38,431 bases of DNA from an uncultured Gammaproteobacteria bacterium (GTDB lineage: Bacteria > Pseudomonadota > Gammaproteobacteria > Enterobacterales > Psychrobiaceae), in the NCBI GenBank assembly GCA_937139475.1, contig CAKZQF010000203.1:1-38431 (forward strand), in the 5' to 3' direction. A program made the position numbers and the translations under genes. This document shows, piece after piece, positions 1-8,549 of the stretch. Each line of letters starts with the position of its first letter. Within the stretch, counting starts at the first letter, position 1. The notes under the pieces were generated by a model that did no database searches, was not told the origin of the DNA, and saw only the letters and a program-made list of their open reading frames with translations.

Positions 1-71
<71 letters not shown>

Positions 72-106
72 ATCACTAATTGGTATCTGAAGTTAATGTA
101 AAGTGT

Positions 107-183
<77 letters not shown>

Positions 184-249
184 ATCACTTTATTTAACTG
201 TTCGATTCACTTTATCTTGTTAGATGCTGTGTCCCGTTCAGATGGCGCT

Positions 250-277
250 ATAATAACGGGATTATTTGTTAATGCAA
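250..277 (-). promoter_or_regulatory. Promoter of the tRNA-fMet pair
   Basis: On the minus strand TTGCAT (272-277) and TATTAT (250-255) are separated by 16 bp and followed by a GC-rich discriminator, AGCGCC. A GC-rich discriminator is typical of stringently controlled stable-RNA promoters. The predicted start near 243 leaves a leader of about 60 nt before the first tRNA. Confidence 0.7.
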
Positions 278-351
278 CTAATAATTTTAATTTGTTTCTC
301 ATCTGTCGCAAAAATAAGCGCTATGTGTGCTATTGCTTTTTTTGTCATCAA

Positions 352-1752
352 TTATTGGTACAAATGCAGCAATCTATTAATATTAAATTCACCGCCTCGT
401 CCATATTCCAAAATCAGCATTTGTTTTAGTTTATCGCTGGCTTCTTTAATGGCACCGCTTTTGGTGATTAAGCCATGTTTGACTAGGTTTGCTAGTTTGT
501 CATTGCTACTAATTACTTGATTAGACTGGTAATAAAACCCTAATTTTCGCTCATCCACTAATTCGTTTAATAAACGGCGTATTGCTTTATCTCGCTGCGC
601 CATTAAAAGTGGTGAAAGCTGTGCTTTATTCATTACCACCATTGGATTTTCCGCCAGGTCGATGGTCGGGTGCGTTGGATGACTTTGATCCTTTGACTCG
701 ACACTGATATCTGCTGGGCGCACTTGATTATTAACTAACAAATAGAGTGTTGATGTTAGCGAATTTACTTGCTGTTGAACCGGGTATTGATAATCAGAAT
801 ATACAGGGATTTCTGCCGTGGCCGGCAAGTGAGCAAGATTGTGAGCTAGAGCATTGGTGTGCTGGCGCAAGTCTGCCACTTCATGTTGCAAGTCCGCCAA
901 AGCATGTTGCTGCCGCTGCAATTTGTTGTTGGTAGTGCTTAATGAAGCATTAGCTGATGCAAGGTTTTTTTCTATACCGCTGCGCTTTACATCCGATAGG
1001 TTATTCGCACTGAGTTGCGTTTCAAGGGAACGCACGGTGGCACTTAACTGTTGTTGCTTGTTTTGTAGTGACTTGACGCGGCGCGCCAACCGGTTCGCTT
1101 TGGCTTTTTTGTCACGTAATCGGTGTTGATTTTGGCCCACTGCATGCTGCACTTCTAGTAGCTCAGGATTGGCGATAACTTGGCTTCCACTTATATATTG
1201 TGTTTGCAATGTTAGTGTCGATTGCTGAATTTCAAATATTGGATTGGACTGTGAGAACTTAAGCATCGTTGCCGGCTTACTTGTCGATAAGATAAGCCCA
1301 TCTATAGAATGAATGACACTCGGCGCTACATCTATGCCTTCATTTGAGAGTGAAACGCTAAGCATGCTTTGCTTTTTCAGCTGTTGGTGAAGATCGTTAT
1401 ATCGCTGGTTGGCCGTTGGACTGCGCGTGAGTTGAAATGCTTTAGCATAAAGCAACAGTGCTTTCTCATGTTGCTGACTATCTTCAGCGTGTTTCGCTTG
1501 TTGCTCAATATAAACAGCCCAGCGATTTAACTGCTCTTTAGCGTGGGCTAACTTTTGCTGGGTTTCTTGATTTTCAGGCTGCTCATTCGCTGCGGCACTA
1601 AACTTCGCTACGGCTAACTCATATTGCTGCTGTGTCATCAATTGCTGACCGGCATTAACCAGGTTCTTGTGTGCGCAGCCGCTTAGCATAATGGTGCACA
1701 GTATTAACGAATACACTCTACTTTTTTTGGTAAAAAAATCTATTTTGAACAC
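352..1752 (-). CDS. Predicted lipoprotein with TPR-like N-terminus and coiled coil
   Basis: The 466-residue product begins with a lipoprotein signal peptide: a basic N-region, a hydrophobic core and the lipobox L-S-G-C with Cys26. No Asp follows the Cys, so outer-membrane sorting is plausible. Residues about 30-130 are helical and rich in Gln and Ala, with a TPR-like spacing (QQYELAVAKF, HEKALLLYAKAF). A middle beta-rich part is followed by a long heptad-patterned segment at about 205-310, probably a coiled coil. The C-terminal 100 residues contain a helical, Arg/Leu-rich part. I do not recognise the family; a periplasmic scaffold role is a guess. It stands alone, with its 3' end facing the tRNA promoter. 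Confidence 0.85.
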   Translation of the reverse strand: MFKIDFFTKKSRVYSLILCTIMLSGCAHKNLVNAGQQLMTQQQYELAVAKFSAAANEQPENQETQQKLAHAKEQLNRWAVYIEQQAKHAEDSQQHEKALLLYAKAFQLTRSPTANQRYNDLHQQLKKQSMLSVSLSNEGIDVAPSVIHSIDGLILSTSKPATMLKFSQSNPIFEIQQSTLTLQTQYISGSQVIANPELLEVQHAVGQNQHRLRDKKAKANRLARRVKSLQNKQQQLSATVRSLETQLSANNLSDVKRSGIEKNLASANASLSTTNNKLQRQQHALADLQHEVADLRQHTNALAHNLAHLPATAEIPVYSDYQYPVQQQVNSLTSTLYLLVNNQVRPADISVESKDQSHPTHPTIDLAENPMVVMNKAQLSPLLMAQRDKAIRRLLNELVDERKLGFYYQSNQVISSNDKLANLVKHGLITKSGAIKEASDKLKQMLILEYGRGGEFNINRLLHLYQ

Positions 1753-1873
1753 TCAAGATCCCTTAGTACTTGTTTATTACTATACCTATTGTATCGGTAA
1801 GTCGATGAACTGAAACTGAGTAATCATAATACCTTAAAATAACTAGTAAAAGTTGATATTCATTTTGTTACAT

Positions 1874-1901
1874 TTGGAAACATTTAAGCTGGGCATATAT
1901 T
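1874..1901 (+). promoter_or_regulatory. Possible sigma-70 promoter of the M1 peptidase gene
   Basis: TTGGAA (1874-1879) and TATATT (1896-1901) are 16 bp apart, about 65 bp upstream of the M1 peptidase start codon. Both boxes are only partial matches and the region is AT-rich, so this is a candidate only. Confidence 0.35.
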
Positions 1902-1966
1902 ATGCGTTTGTGATATAAAGTGGCGCTTTATAAAACTGTATACAAAATTATCAGGGTGAGAATAAA

Positions 1967-4345
1967 ATGAACAAACTTGTTAGTGGCTTATTGCTAAGTT
2001 TGTCAGTCGTGGTATCGCTACCATCGATGGCAGGTGGCAAGCCATTTGAGGATAAGTTTCGTCAGCTAGACGAATTACTTCCGACACCAAATGCTTATCG
2101 CACAGCATCAGGTGCCCCAGGTCATAAATATTGGCAGCAACAAGCTGATTACCAAATCGAGGTTAAACTGGATGACGCCAAGCAAACACTTACGGCATCA
2201 GAAACCATTAACTATAAGAATAACTCACCTGATACATTAACTTACCTTTGGTTACAGTTAGATCAAAATCGTTTTCAACGTGATTCGTTAGATAAACAAA
2301 CGCGTACAACCTCTTACTCTAAGGGCGATAATCCTAAGACTTCATTTAGATCAATGCGTAATGTTGTTAAATCGGCGCAGCATGATGGTGGATACGAAAT
2401 CACCAAAGTTGCTGATAGTCGTGGCAACCCAATGAAATACATCATTAACAATACCATGATGCGTATCGACTTAGTTAAGCCGCTTAAATCTGGCAAATCA
2501 ATTGAATTTAGCATTGATTGGAATTACAACATTCGTGAGCAGAAAGTGTTAGGTGGTCGTGCTGGTTTTGAATACTTTAAAGAAGATGACAACTACCTTT
2601 ACGAGATTGCCCAATGGTTCCCTCGTATGGCGGCATATTACGATGCAAAAGGCTGGCAAAACAAGCAGTTCTTAGGTAATGGTGAGTTTGCGCTTGAGTT
2701 TGGTGATTATGATGTAAAAATTACCGTACCTGCGGATCACATTGTTGCTTCAACGGGTGAGCTACAAAATGAGAAGAGTGTACTGACTTCAACTCAACGT
2801 CAACGTCTTGCCAAAGCAAAGACTGCTGATAAGCCTGTTATTATCGTGACTGAAGAAGAAGCGATTGAGAACGAAAAAGAAAAGTCTAGCAAAATGAAAA
2901 CTTGGCACTTTAAAGCCGAGAATGTACGCGACTTTGCTTGGGCGTCATCACGTAAATTTATTTGGGATGCTCAGGGGTACTCAGAAGGTGATATCGACAC
3001 CATGGCGATGTCTTACTACCCGAAAGAAGGTAATCCATTGTGGGAGCGCTACTCCACTGAAGCGATTGTTCACACTATCGAGCATTACAACAAGTACAGC
3101 CTACAGTACCCATACCCTGTATCGATTTCAGTAAATGGTCCGGTTGGCGGCATGGAATACCCAATGATCACCTTTAACGGTCCGCGTCCTAAAGTTGACA
3201 AAAAGACAGGTGAGAAAACTTATTCTAAGCGCACCAAATACGGTCTAATTGGCGTTATCATCCATGAAGTTGGGCACAATTACTACCCAATGATTGTAAA
3301 CTCTGACGAGCGTCAATGGACTTGGATGGATGAAGGGCTAAACACTTTCGTACAATTCCTGGCAGAGCAAGCATGGGAAGAGAAGTATCCATCGCGTCGT
3401 GGTCCTGCACGTAAAATCGTAAACTACATGAAAAGCTCTCACCAAGTGCCAATCATGACCAACAGTGAGTCAATCTTGCAGTTCGGTAACAATGCTTATG
3501 GTAAACCAGCAACAGCACTAAATATCTTACGTGAAACTGTAATGGGCCGTGAGTTGTTTGACTTTGCCTTTAAAGAATATGCAGAACGTTGGAAGTTTAA
3601 GCGTCCAACGCCAGCTGATTTATTCCGTACCTTAGAAGATGCCTCAGCGGTTGATTTAGATTGGTTTATCCGTGGTTGGTTCTACACCACAGATCATGTT
3701 GATATTTCACTTGATAAAGTAACTAAACTACACATTGGCAATCAAGATCCAGAAGTTGAAAAAGCATGGGATCGCCAGCAATACAACCAGGAGCCGCAAG
3801 ATATTAGCGACATCCGCAACAAAGATATTGTTGTGCGTACTAAAGGTAAGCCTGAGCTACTAGATTTCTACAATGAACATGATCAGTTCACGGTAACTAA
3901 CGCCGATCGTAACAAATACAGCAAGAGCCAAAAGAAATTAGAAGACTGGCAGCTTGAGCTACTTAAAAATGGTAGCAATCTGTATGTCGTCGACTTTAGC
4001 AACAAAGGTGGCTTGGTCATGCCAATCATCCTTGAAGTTAAATACAAAGACGGTAGCAGTGAAGTTAAGCGTATGTCTGCGCAAATTTGGCGTAAAAACA
4101 CCAACAATGTTTCTAAATTGCTAATTACTGATAAAGAGATTAGTGAAATCGTGCTTGACCCATACTGGGAAACCGCTGATGTAGATGTTAACAACAACTA
4201 CTGGCCATCACGTGTTGTTGAGTCTCGCTTAGAGCTTTACAAACGTAAGAAAAAGAAGAGCATGATGGAGAAATACAACGAGAAGCTTAAGACTGATAAA
4301 GACTTAGACGAAGATAAAGACGCTAAAGTAAAGAAAGCGGCCTAA
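1967..4345 (+). CDS. Exported M1-family (gluzincin) zinc metallopeptidase
   Basis: The 792-residue protein has a Sec signal peptide (about residues 1-23, ending SMA). The zinc site is complete: HEVGH at 433-437 with Glu456 in W-x-D-E-G-L-N, the H-E-x-x-H-x18-E spacing of M1 peptidases. A GGMEYP motif near 391-396 matches the substrate-binding GxMEN loop, and a downstream NAYGKPATAL segment supplies the expected Tyr. The N-terminal beta domain and the C-terminal part fit M1-like exported peptidases of Alteromonadales. The C-terminus is highly charged (Lys/Asp/Glu). The start is supported by a GGTGAG-like ribosome site. The next gene begins 3 bp after the stop, so the two are probably co-translated. 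Its substrate is unknown; periplasmic peptide degradation is the family expectation. Confidence 0.93.
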   Translation: MNKLVSGLLLSLSVVVSLPSMAGGKPFEDKFRQLDELLPTPNAYRTASGAPGHKYWQQQADYQIEVKLDDAKQTLTASETINYKNNSPDTLTYLWLQLDQNRFQRDSLDKQTRTTSYSKGDNPKTSFRSMRNVVKSAQHDGGYEITKVADSRGNPMKYIINNTMMRIDLVKPLKSGKSIEFSIDWNYNIREQKVLGGRAGFEYFKEDDNYLYEIAQWFPRMAAYYDAKGWQNKQFLGNGEFALEFGDYDVKITVPADHIVASTGELQNEKSVLTSTQRQRLAKAKTADKPVIIVTEEEAIENEKEKSSKMKTWHFKAENVRDFAWASSRKFIWDAQGYSEGDIDTMAMSYYPKEGNPLWERYSTEAIVHTIEHYNKYSLQYPYPVSISVNGPVGGMEYPMITFNGPRPKVDKKTGEKTYSKRTKYGLIGVIIHEVGHNYYPMIVNSDERQWTWMDEGLNTFVQFLAEQAWEEKYPSRRGPARKIVNYMKSSHQVPIMTNSESILQFGNNAYGKPATALNILRETVMGRELFDFAFKEYAERWKFKRPTPADLFRTLEDASAVDLDWFIRGWFYTTDHVDISLDKVTKLHIGNQDPEVEKAWDRQQYNQEPQDISDIRNKDIVVRTKGKPELLDFYNEHDQFTVTNADRNKYSKSQKKLEDWQLELLKNGSNLYVVDFSNKGGLVMPIILEVKYKDGSSEVKRMSAQIWRKNTNNVSKLLITDKEISEIVLDPYWETADVDVNNNYWPSRVVESRLELYKRKKKKSMMEKYNEKLKTDKDLDEDKDAKVKKAA

Positions 4346-4348
4346 TCG

Positions 4349-4840
4349 ATGATTATTCGTCTGACTAGCGCGTTTTTATTTAGTCTGTATCTGGTGGTAG
4401 CGCAAGCTGCCGCCCATACTTTCTTTGTTGGTAATACTGAGATATTGGCCAATCAGCACACTAAAAGTATTGAAGTTATTCATCGCTTTACCAGCCACGA
4501 TTTGGAAGCGCTGCTTTCAGATCGTCATCAATTGACGCTTTACGCTGATAGTGAAGAGTACTTAACACTTGTTGAGCAATATGTACGAAGAAATTTCTCG
4601 CTAATTGATAGCGAGGGTAACGCTTTGAAACTCGATTTTATTGGCATTGAAGCCGGGGTGAATGATACTTATATATACCAGGAAGTTGTTAATCGTACAT
4701 CCCTCAAAGGCGTGAAGATTAATCATCGGTTACTAACTGATTATTTCCCCAACCAAAAAAACCGTGTCAACTTTGAGTCTGATAAGCTCAAGGGAAGCCT
4801 ACTTTTTGATAATAACGTAACGAGCATCATTATTAGATAA
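4349..4840 (+). CDS. Small exported protein, DUF6702-like
   Basis: The 163-residue product has a signal peptide ending around AQAAA. The mature part begins HTFFVGNTEI and has the pattern (HTFF...NTEI......EVIHRFTSHDLE) I associate with DUF6702 proteins, which have no known biochemical activity. It starts 3 bp after the M1 peptidase stop, and in this family close linkage to an M1 peptidase is the main functional clue. A possible role is a partner, chaperone or substrate of the peptidase; that is inference. Confidence 0.8.
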   Translation: MIIRLTSAFLFSLYLVVAQAAAHTFFVGNTEILANQHTKSIEVIHRFTSHDLEALLSDRHQLTLYADSEEYLTLVEQYVRRNFSLIDSEGNALKLDFIGIEAGVNDTYIYQEVVNRTSLKGVKINHRLLTDYFPNQKNRVNFESDKLKGSLLFDNNVTSIIIR

Positions 4841-4945
4841 AATCCCTTTTGGATGATTAATATCAATTACCCCATTGCAGATCTTCGCTATGATGGCGAC
4901 AGTTCAAAGAGATAAATACTATTTAAAAGTATAAAGAGGTAAGTT

Positions 4946-5071
4946 ATGAGTTCATGTTGCGGCGCCTGTGGCGGTCAAGATACAGAAAAAGCAAAAGAAG
5001 AACAGCAACAACAAGAAGCTGTTCAGCAACAAGAAGCTGTTCAGCAACAAGAGAAGCAAGATAAAGAATAA
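4946..5071 (+). CDS. 41-residue Cys-cluster, Gln-rich peptide (CCGxCG type)
   Basis: A short ORF starts at ATG 4946 behind a good ribosome site (AGAGGT at 4935-4940). The peptide opens MSSCCGACGGQ, with three Cys in five residues plus Gly spacing, which looks like a metal- or thiol-reactive cluster. It resembles the small proteins annotated as CCGSCS-motif proteins in marine gammaproteobacteria. The rest is a hydrophilic Glu/Gln tail with two copies of an 18-bp direct repeat (encoding QQEAVQ-type units) and a partial third. It has no signal peptide or membrane helix. A rho-independent terminator follows 30 bp after the stop, which supports a real short transcript. Function unknown. Confidence 0.75.
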   Translation: MSSCCGACGGQDTEKAKEEQQQQEAVQQQEAVQQQEKQDKE

Positions 5072-5101
5072 TTATTGCGCTAATTATTGCTACGACAAAA
5101 G

Positions 5102-5130
5102 CGGCGACCTTAAAAGGGCGCCGTTTTTTT
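5102..5130 (+). terminator. Rho-independent terminator after the 41-residue gene
   Basis: CGGCG (5102-5106) pairs with CGCCG (5119-5123) around an inner CCT/AGG stem, and a run of seven T follows at 5124-5130. It sits between two convergent genes. The four A at 5097-5100 give only a weak T-run on the other strand, so it mainly acts on the plus strand. Confidence 0.85.
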
Positions 5131-5137
5131 ATATTCG

Positions 5138-5962
5138 CTATTTAAACCAACTAACTGGGTCTACCTGATAGTACCGATATAATATTTCATACAAAGCCGC
5201 ATGCCGTTGTCTCAATTCTAATGGCTTTTCAAAGAAGCTTTCTGTCACTACTGCAAAAAATTCCGCCTCATTGGTCGCTCCATAGCTGTCTATAGCACTG
5301 TTTCTGTGCTGCCAGAGCTGGCTTTTAAGTTGATGATATTCTTTGCTAAAAACTTGATTCCACTGTTGATACATCGTTTGGTCATTGAGCTTTGGGGTAC
5401 CCGTTGCACCACCATTTTGCTGGTCTAATTGATGGGCAAACTCATGCAAAATCACGTTATGTCCGTCTTGTTCATTGGCCGAACCCGCCAGACTATCAGA
5501 CCAAGACAAAACAATCGTTCCCCAAGGCCAGGACTCGCCAAGACGTGTTTGTTCAACCTCAGAGCTTAGGCCATTTAGCTGGCTTTGTTGGCGTACTCGA
5601 TAAGCGCTAGGGTAGAGTACTATCGTTTTTACATTGGTAAAATAATCACTGTGACGATTGAGTAGTAATAGGCAGGCGTTTGCCGCAATAATTAAACGCA
5701 TACCATCGCTGACCTCAAAGCCGTCAGCACCAACAAAATGCTTTTCTTTCAAAAATACCTGAATGTGTCCATCGAGTTGTAGACGTAATGTATTTGGTAA
5801 CCTTTGATAGAGCGGCATCGCTTGTTTGAGCAACCTTTTCTGCACAATACTTAGCGGTGCTGTTTGCTGCTCCTCCCGTCGTCTCTGTGTGAGGTAAGGC
5901 TTCACCCAAAGAATATATGTCCAGCAAAGTATGGCAAGAACTATAACGGCGGTCAGTGTCAA
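5138..5962 (-). CDS. mtfA: MtfA-like zinc-dependent peptidase with N-terminal membrane anchor
   Basis: The 274-residue protein carries HEFAHQLD at 173-180, the metal motif of MtfA peptidases, with acidic residues at about 232-234 in NEAEFFAVVTESFF as the probable third ligand. In E. coli MtfA binds the glucose repressor Mlc and has aminopeptidase activity. The first 20 residues form a hydrophobic helix followed by a basic stretch, so this version is probably anchored to the inner membrane with the domain in the cytoplasm. The start is TTG at 5962, chosen because AGGAG lies 6 nt upstream; no nearby ATG fits. It is a single gene, convergent with the 41-residue gene. Length is close to the E. 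coli protein plus the anchor. Confidence 0.85.
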   Translation of the reverse strand: MTLTAVIVLAILCWTYILWVKPYLTQRRREEQQTAPLSIVQKRLLKQAMPLYQRLPNTLRLQLDGHIQVFLKEKHFVGADGFEVSDGMRLIIAANACLLLLNRHSDYFTNVKTIVLYPSAYRVRQQSQLNGLSSEVEQTRLGESWPWGTIVLSWSDSLAGSANEQDGHNVILHEFAHQLDQQNGGATGTPKLNDQTMYQQWNQVFSKEYHQLKSQLWQHRNSAIDSYGATNEAEFFAVVTESFFEKPLELRQRHAALYEILYRYYQVDPVSWFK

Positions 5963-6121
5963 AATTAACTCCTATTATTGGCTTATAGTATAGATTTGGT
6001 GCCTTAACTTGCAATTTCAATGGCAAATACATAGAGCGCAATTGATACAGAACCTGAGGTATAGGGCAGAATTACGAAAAAACAGTCTATACTTCTAAAA
6101 ATTTGACAAAAGAAAGCCGCG

Positions 6122-7018
6122 ATGATGTGTTGGAACAAATTTATTTTATTGTCTATCAATATTATTGTTGTGGGCTTTTGTGGGAATACCCACGCATATA
6201 AGGCGATTACACCTAATGATGTTTATGCACAGGTGCAGGAGTTACTTCGTACGATAGAGGAAGTATATCCGAGCAATTTGGAACGTATAAACAGCGTCAA
6301 AATATATGGTGCTAAGCCGCTCCATGCTTATGCTCTTGCTAGTGCGCTAAATGAAAAAGTCAGGCTACTTATGGTGGATGATAGTCGATTTATCAGGCCT
6401 GTATTCCCTTATCGTGAAATCACCCCCGGTGATGTTTTTAACTTAGTAAAAGTTATATCAAAGAACATAACGACGGGGGAGCCGCAGCTCCCGATCACAA
6501 AAAAAGTAACCAATAAAAAGCCTAAAGATGTTTTGCGTTTATTAACCAAATGTAATCTTAAATTAGATGCTTTAATTTCAGCAAAGCTAACCCCCAATTA
6601 CCCGCTACAACAGGTGCAATACATAAATAATATACTGGTGCAGATGTTTAATGGCGCAAACAGGGATATGCCTGACCTTGAACAAGCATCTTTTAAAGCC
6701 GTGACGCCGGAGCATGTTTTTTCGTATGCGGAAAATCTGTACCGATTATTGGTTAATTTAGGTTATTTGAAGTTTCAAATACCTTATCCTCGCAAGCCCT
6801 ATTATTCACCATTTGACGATAGCAAAACGAGACCGAGTAATGTGTTTACGTTAACGGTGATTAATGCCATTTTGTTAAAAGACTTAGCTTGGCGCTTAAA
6901 CTATTCGATTAAGTCGCAGTTACCCGAACTGCAAAAGAATCCTGTCAACCCTTCTGTGGTATATCAACAATACACTAAGGTGCTATTGTTCAGTCACTAC
7001 TTATTTAATTTTAAGTAG
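6122..7018 (+). CDS. Exported repeat protein with recurring P-x-x-V-[YF] helical motif
   Basis: The 298-residue product has a signal peptide (about 1-25, GNTHA then Y). The mature protein repeats a short motif: ITPNDVY (29-35), KPLHAY (65-70), ITPGDVF (100-106), KPKDVL (134-139), VTPEHVF (194-200), RPSNVF (237-242) and NPSVVY (276-281). Each is followed by a hydrophobic helix-like stretch. The spacing is irregular at about 30-60 residues. This suggests an alpha-solenoid or a bundle whose helices are each capped by Pro-x-Asp. I do not recognise the family. It has its own short upstream region with a weak ribosome site. Its stop lies 3 bp from the stop of the convergent NnrS-like gene. Confidence 0.8.
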   Translation: MMCWNKFILLSINIIVVGFCGNTHAYKAITPNDVYAQVQELLRTIEEVYPSNLERINSVKIYGAKPLHAYALASALNEKVRLLMVDDSRFIRPVFPYREITPGDVFNLVKVISKNITTGEPQLPITKKVTNKKPKDVLRLLTKCNLKLDALISAKLTPNYPLQQVQYINNILVQMFNGANRDMPDLEQASFKAVTPEHVFSYAENLYRLLVNLGYLKFQIPYPRKPYYSPFDDSKTRPSNVFTLTVINAILLKDLAWRLNYSIKSQLPELQKNPVNPSVVYQQYTKVLLFSHYLFNFK

Positions 7019-7021
7019 CAG

Positions 7022-8320
7022 CTATTGTTGGGGCGAGCTATCCATTACTTTGCCTATTGCACGACTTACCTGGTGATATTGTTTCGATACACCAAATAAT
7101 AGGTAGGCTAAATACCCAAATTCTAAGCCAACACTGATGGCAAGCAATGGATAGATTGCGCTGTATAGTAGGGTGGTAATTAACAGACACATTGTGGCGC
7201 AGTGGCTGAAAAATAAATATTTTATTTTAGCCTTGCTCAGTAGTTGATGGACATTGGGCAGTAACTCAAATGCATTAAAATCGCAGCCACACTGACGTTG
7301 TAAATGTATGTAAGCCAAAAATGGCGCTATCTTAACTAGCATCGCCAGCATAATACTGAGCACCCAGCCAACACAAAATAGTCCAACAAGAAATATAGCT
7401 GAAACATTCGTAAAAAGACTTAGCAACATACAAACGGTAAGGCTAGCTAAAGCTATATACCACAGGCTAATGCTCAAGTCAGGAATTTTTCGTTTGCGGG
7501 TATAAATGACTTTTGCCGCGGTGAGGGCATAAGCAAGTAAACTCACCTCAATAAATATATCGAGTATGGTTAAGTAATTAAGCGTATTAGTACTAAGGCT
7601 AAACAGCAGTCGTGCAATCAAGGTAAAAAATAGCAGCAGTGGCAATTGTCGTTGTGACCAGCGGGGAAATGCCGGTGCAACATGGAACATGGGTAAAACC
7701 TGAAAGCTCACCCCCATTATCAAAAGGCTAATCCAACCAACGAGCCCCATGCCTGCGTGCGAGTCGGTAAGGTGCTTGGTTTGATTAAACGAGCTTACAA
7801 AAAAATGATCGCTGACTAAAACGCTAGCAATTAAAATAACAAGTAATACTGCACCTATGGCTAAGCGGATGGTTTTTAAGGAGTGTTGCTGCTGGTTAGT
7901 GTGGCCGATGCTTGCCAAAAGGGAAAAAAGCAACAATGACACACTACAGATTATCAGCACAAAGGCACTGGCTATTAACCAGGGAACACCCAACAGGAAG
8001 CCGCTAATTAGCGAAAGTGTACCACTAGTTAATCCTAACAACGTAATGGTGGAAATTAGCCGTACCCGTACAATAGATTGTCCACCAAGAACACTAACAA
8101 GTTGCAGCAAGGCACCACACATAACCATGGAAAAGACACCCAGCACTAAAGCGTGGGTAAGCGCCAAGGTATATGGGTTCCAGCGACTATACCATATTTG
8201 CTCGCCGCCCAGGCCAATGATACCAGCGCACAAAAGCCCTAAAAAACTCGCCACCATAAAGTAGCGCATTGGCAACTCAAATGGTGGGATATTGTCAAAG
8301 CTTAGACCTGAAAGATTCAT
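7022..8320 (-). CDS. Polytopic membrane protein, NnrS / haem-copper oxidase subunit I-like
   Basis: The 432-residue protein is almost entirely hydrophobic, with about 12 predicted membrane helices. The second helix has THALVLGVFSMVMCGALLQL and a later one VLPMFHV; such His-bearing helices resemble NnrS and haem-copper oxidase-related proteins. NnrS proteins are haem- and copper-containing membrane proteins linked to nitric oxide tolerance. The gene is last in a tight operon: it starts 2 bp after the DUF2249 stop, which follows a hemerythrin gene. That context supports an NO or low-oxygen role. The exact family is not certain from sequence alone; it could be a distant, non-catalytic oxidase-like permease. 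Confidence 0.65.
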   Translation of the reverse strand: MNLSGLSFDNIPPFELPMRYFMVASFLGLLCAGIIGLGGEQIWYSRWNPYTLALTHALVLGVFSMVMCGALLQLVSVLGGQSIVRVRLISTITLLGLTSGTLSLISGFLLGVPWLIASAFVLIICSVSLLLFSLLASIGHTNQQQHSLKTIRLAIGAVLLVILIASVLVSDHFFVSSFNQTKHLTDSHAGMGLVGWISLLIMGVSFQVLPMFHVAPAFPRWSQRQLPLLLFFTLIARLLFSLSTNTLNYLTILDIFIEVSLLAYALTAAKVIYTRKRKIPDLSISLWYIALASLTVCMLLSLFTNVSAIFLVGLFCVGWVLSIMLAMLVKIAPFLAYIHLQRQCGCDFNAFELLPNVHQLLSKAKIKYLFFSHCATMCLLITTLLYSAIYPLLAISVGLEFGYLAYLLFGVSKQYHQVSRAIGKVMDSSPQQ

Positions 8321-8322
8321 GG

Positions 8323-8541
8323 TTAAGCTTGATGCGCTATGGTGATGGTAAATAGCTCATTGTTTTTGGCGACTTCGTAGGTGAAACCCAGCTCAATAAT
8401 TTTAGGGTAAAGCGGGAGTGGCTCCTTACGGTGAGTGACAACAAGTCGCTGTGCTTTCGTTAGCGTCGCCAATGCATTTAAAATTATACGCATTGGTTCT
8501 GGTGCCTCTAACTCAGAAACATCGATCGCGATATTTTCCAT
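8323..8541 (-). CDS. DUF2249 domain protein
   Basis: The 72-residue soluble protein is essentially a single DUF2249 domain: LEAPEPMRIILNAL, then VVTHRKEPLPLYPKIIELGFTYEV, which is the P-L-P-L-Y/xP core of a TusA-like fold. DUF2249 proteins commonly sit beside hemerythrins and NO-related oxidases; their reaction is unknown. It lies 8 bp downstream of the hemerythrin gene and 2 bp upstream of the NnrS-like gene, so translational coupling is likely. Confidence 0.85.
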   Translation of the reverse strand: MENIAIDVSELEAPEPMRIILNALATLTKAQRLVVTHRKEPLPLYPKIIELGFTYEVAKNNELFTITIAHQA

Positions 8542-8549
8542 GGTATAGC

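Noticed and set aside
217..520. Two short plus-strand open frames overlapping the tRNA promoter and lipoprotein 3' end
   Set aside because: No ribosome site, low-complexity translation, and overlap with the well-supported minus-strand lipoprotein and tRNA promoter.
4986..5055. Short direct repeats considered as a CRISPR-like array
   Set aside because: The 18-bp units are contiguous, in frame and encode a QQEAV-type tail; no spacers and no cas genes.
4968..5168. Plus-strand 66-codon frame rich in Lys/Asn over the 41-residue gene
   Set aside because: It is the shifted frame of the repeat-rich 41-residue gene and runs through its terminator; it has no ribosome site of its own.
5972..6121. Possible small RNA or gene between the MtfA-like and repeat-protein genes
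   Set aside because: No stable hairpin with T-run and no ORF with a ribosome site; it is simply a divergent promoter region.
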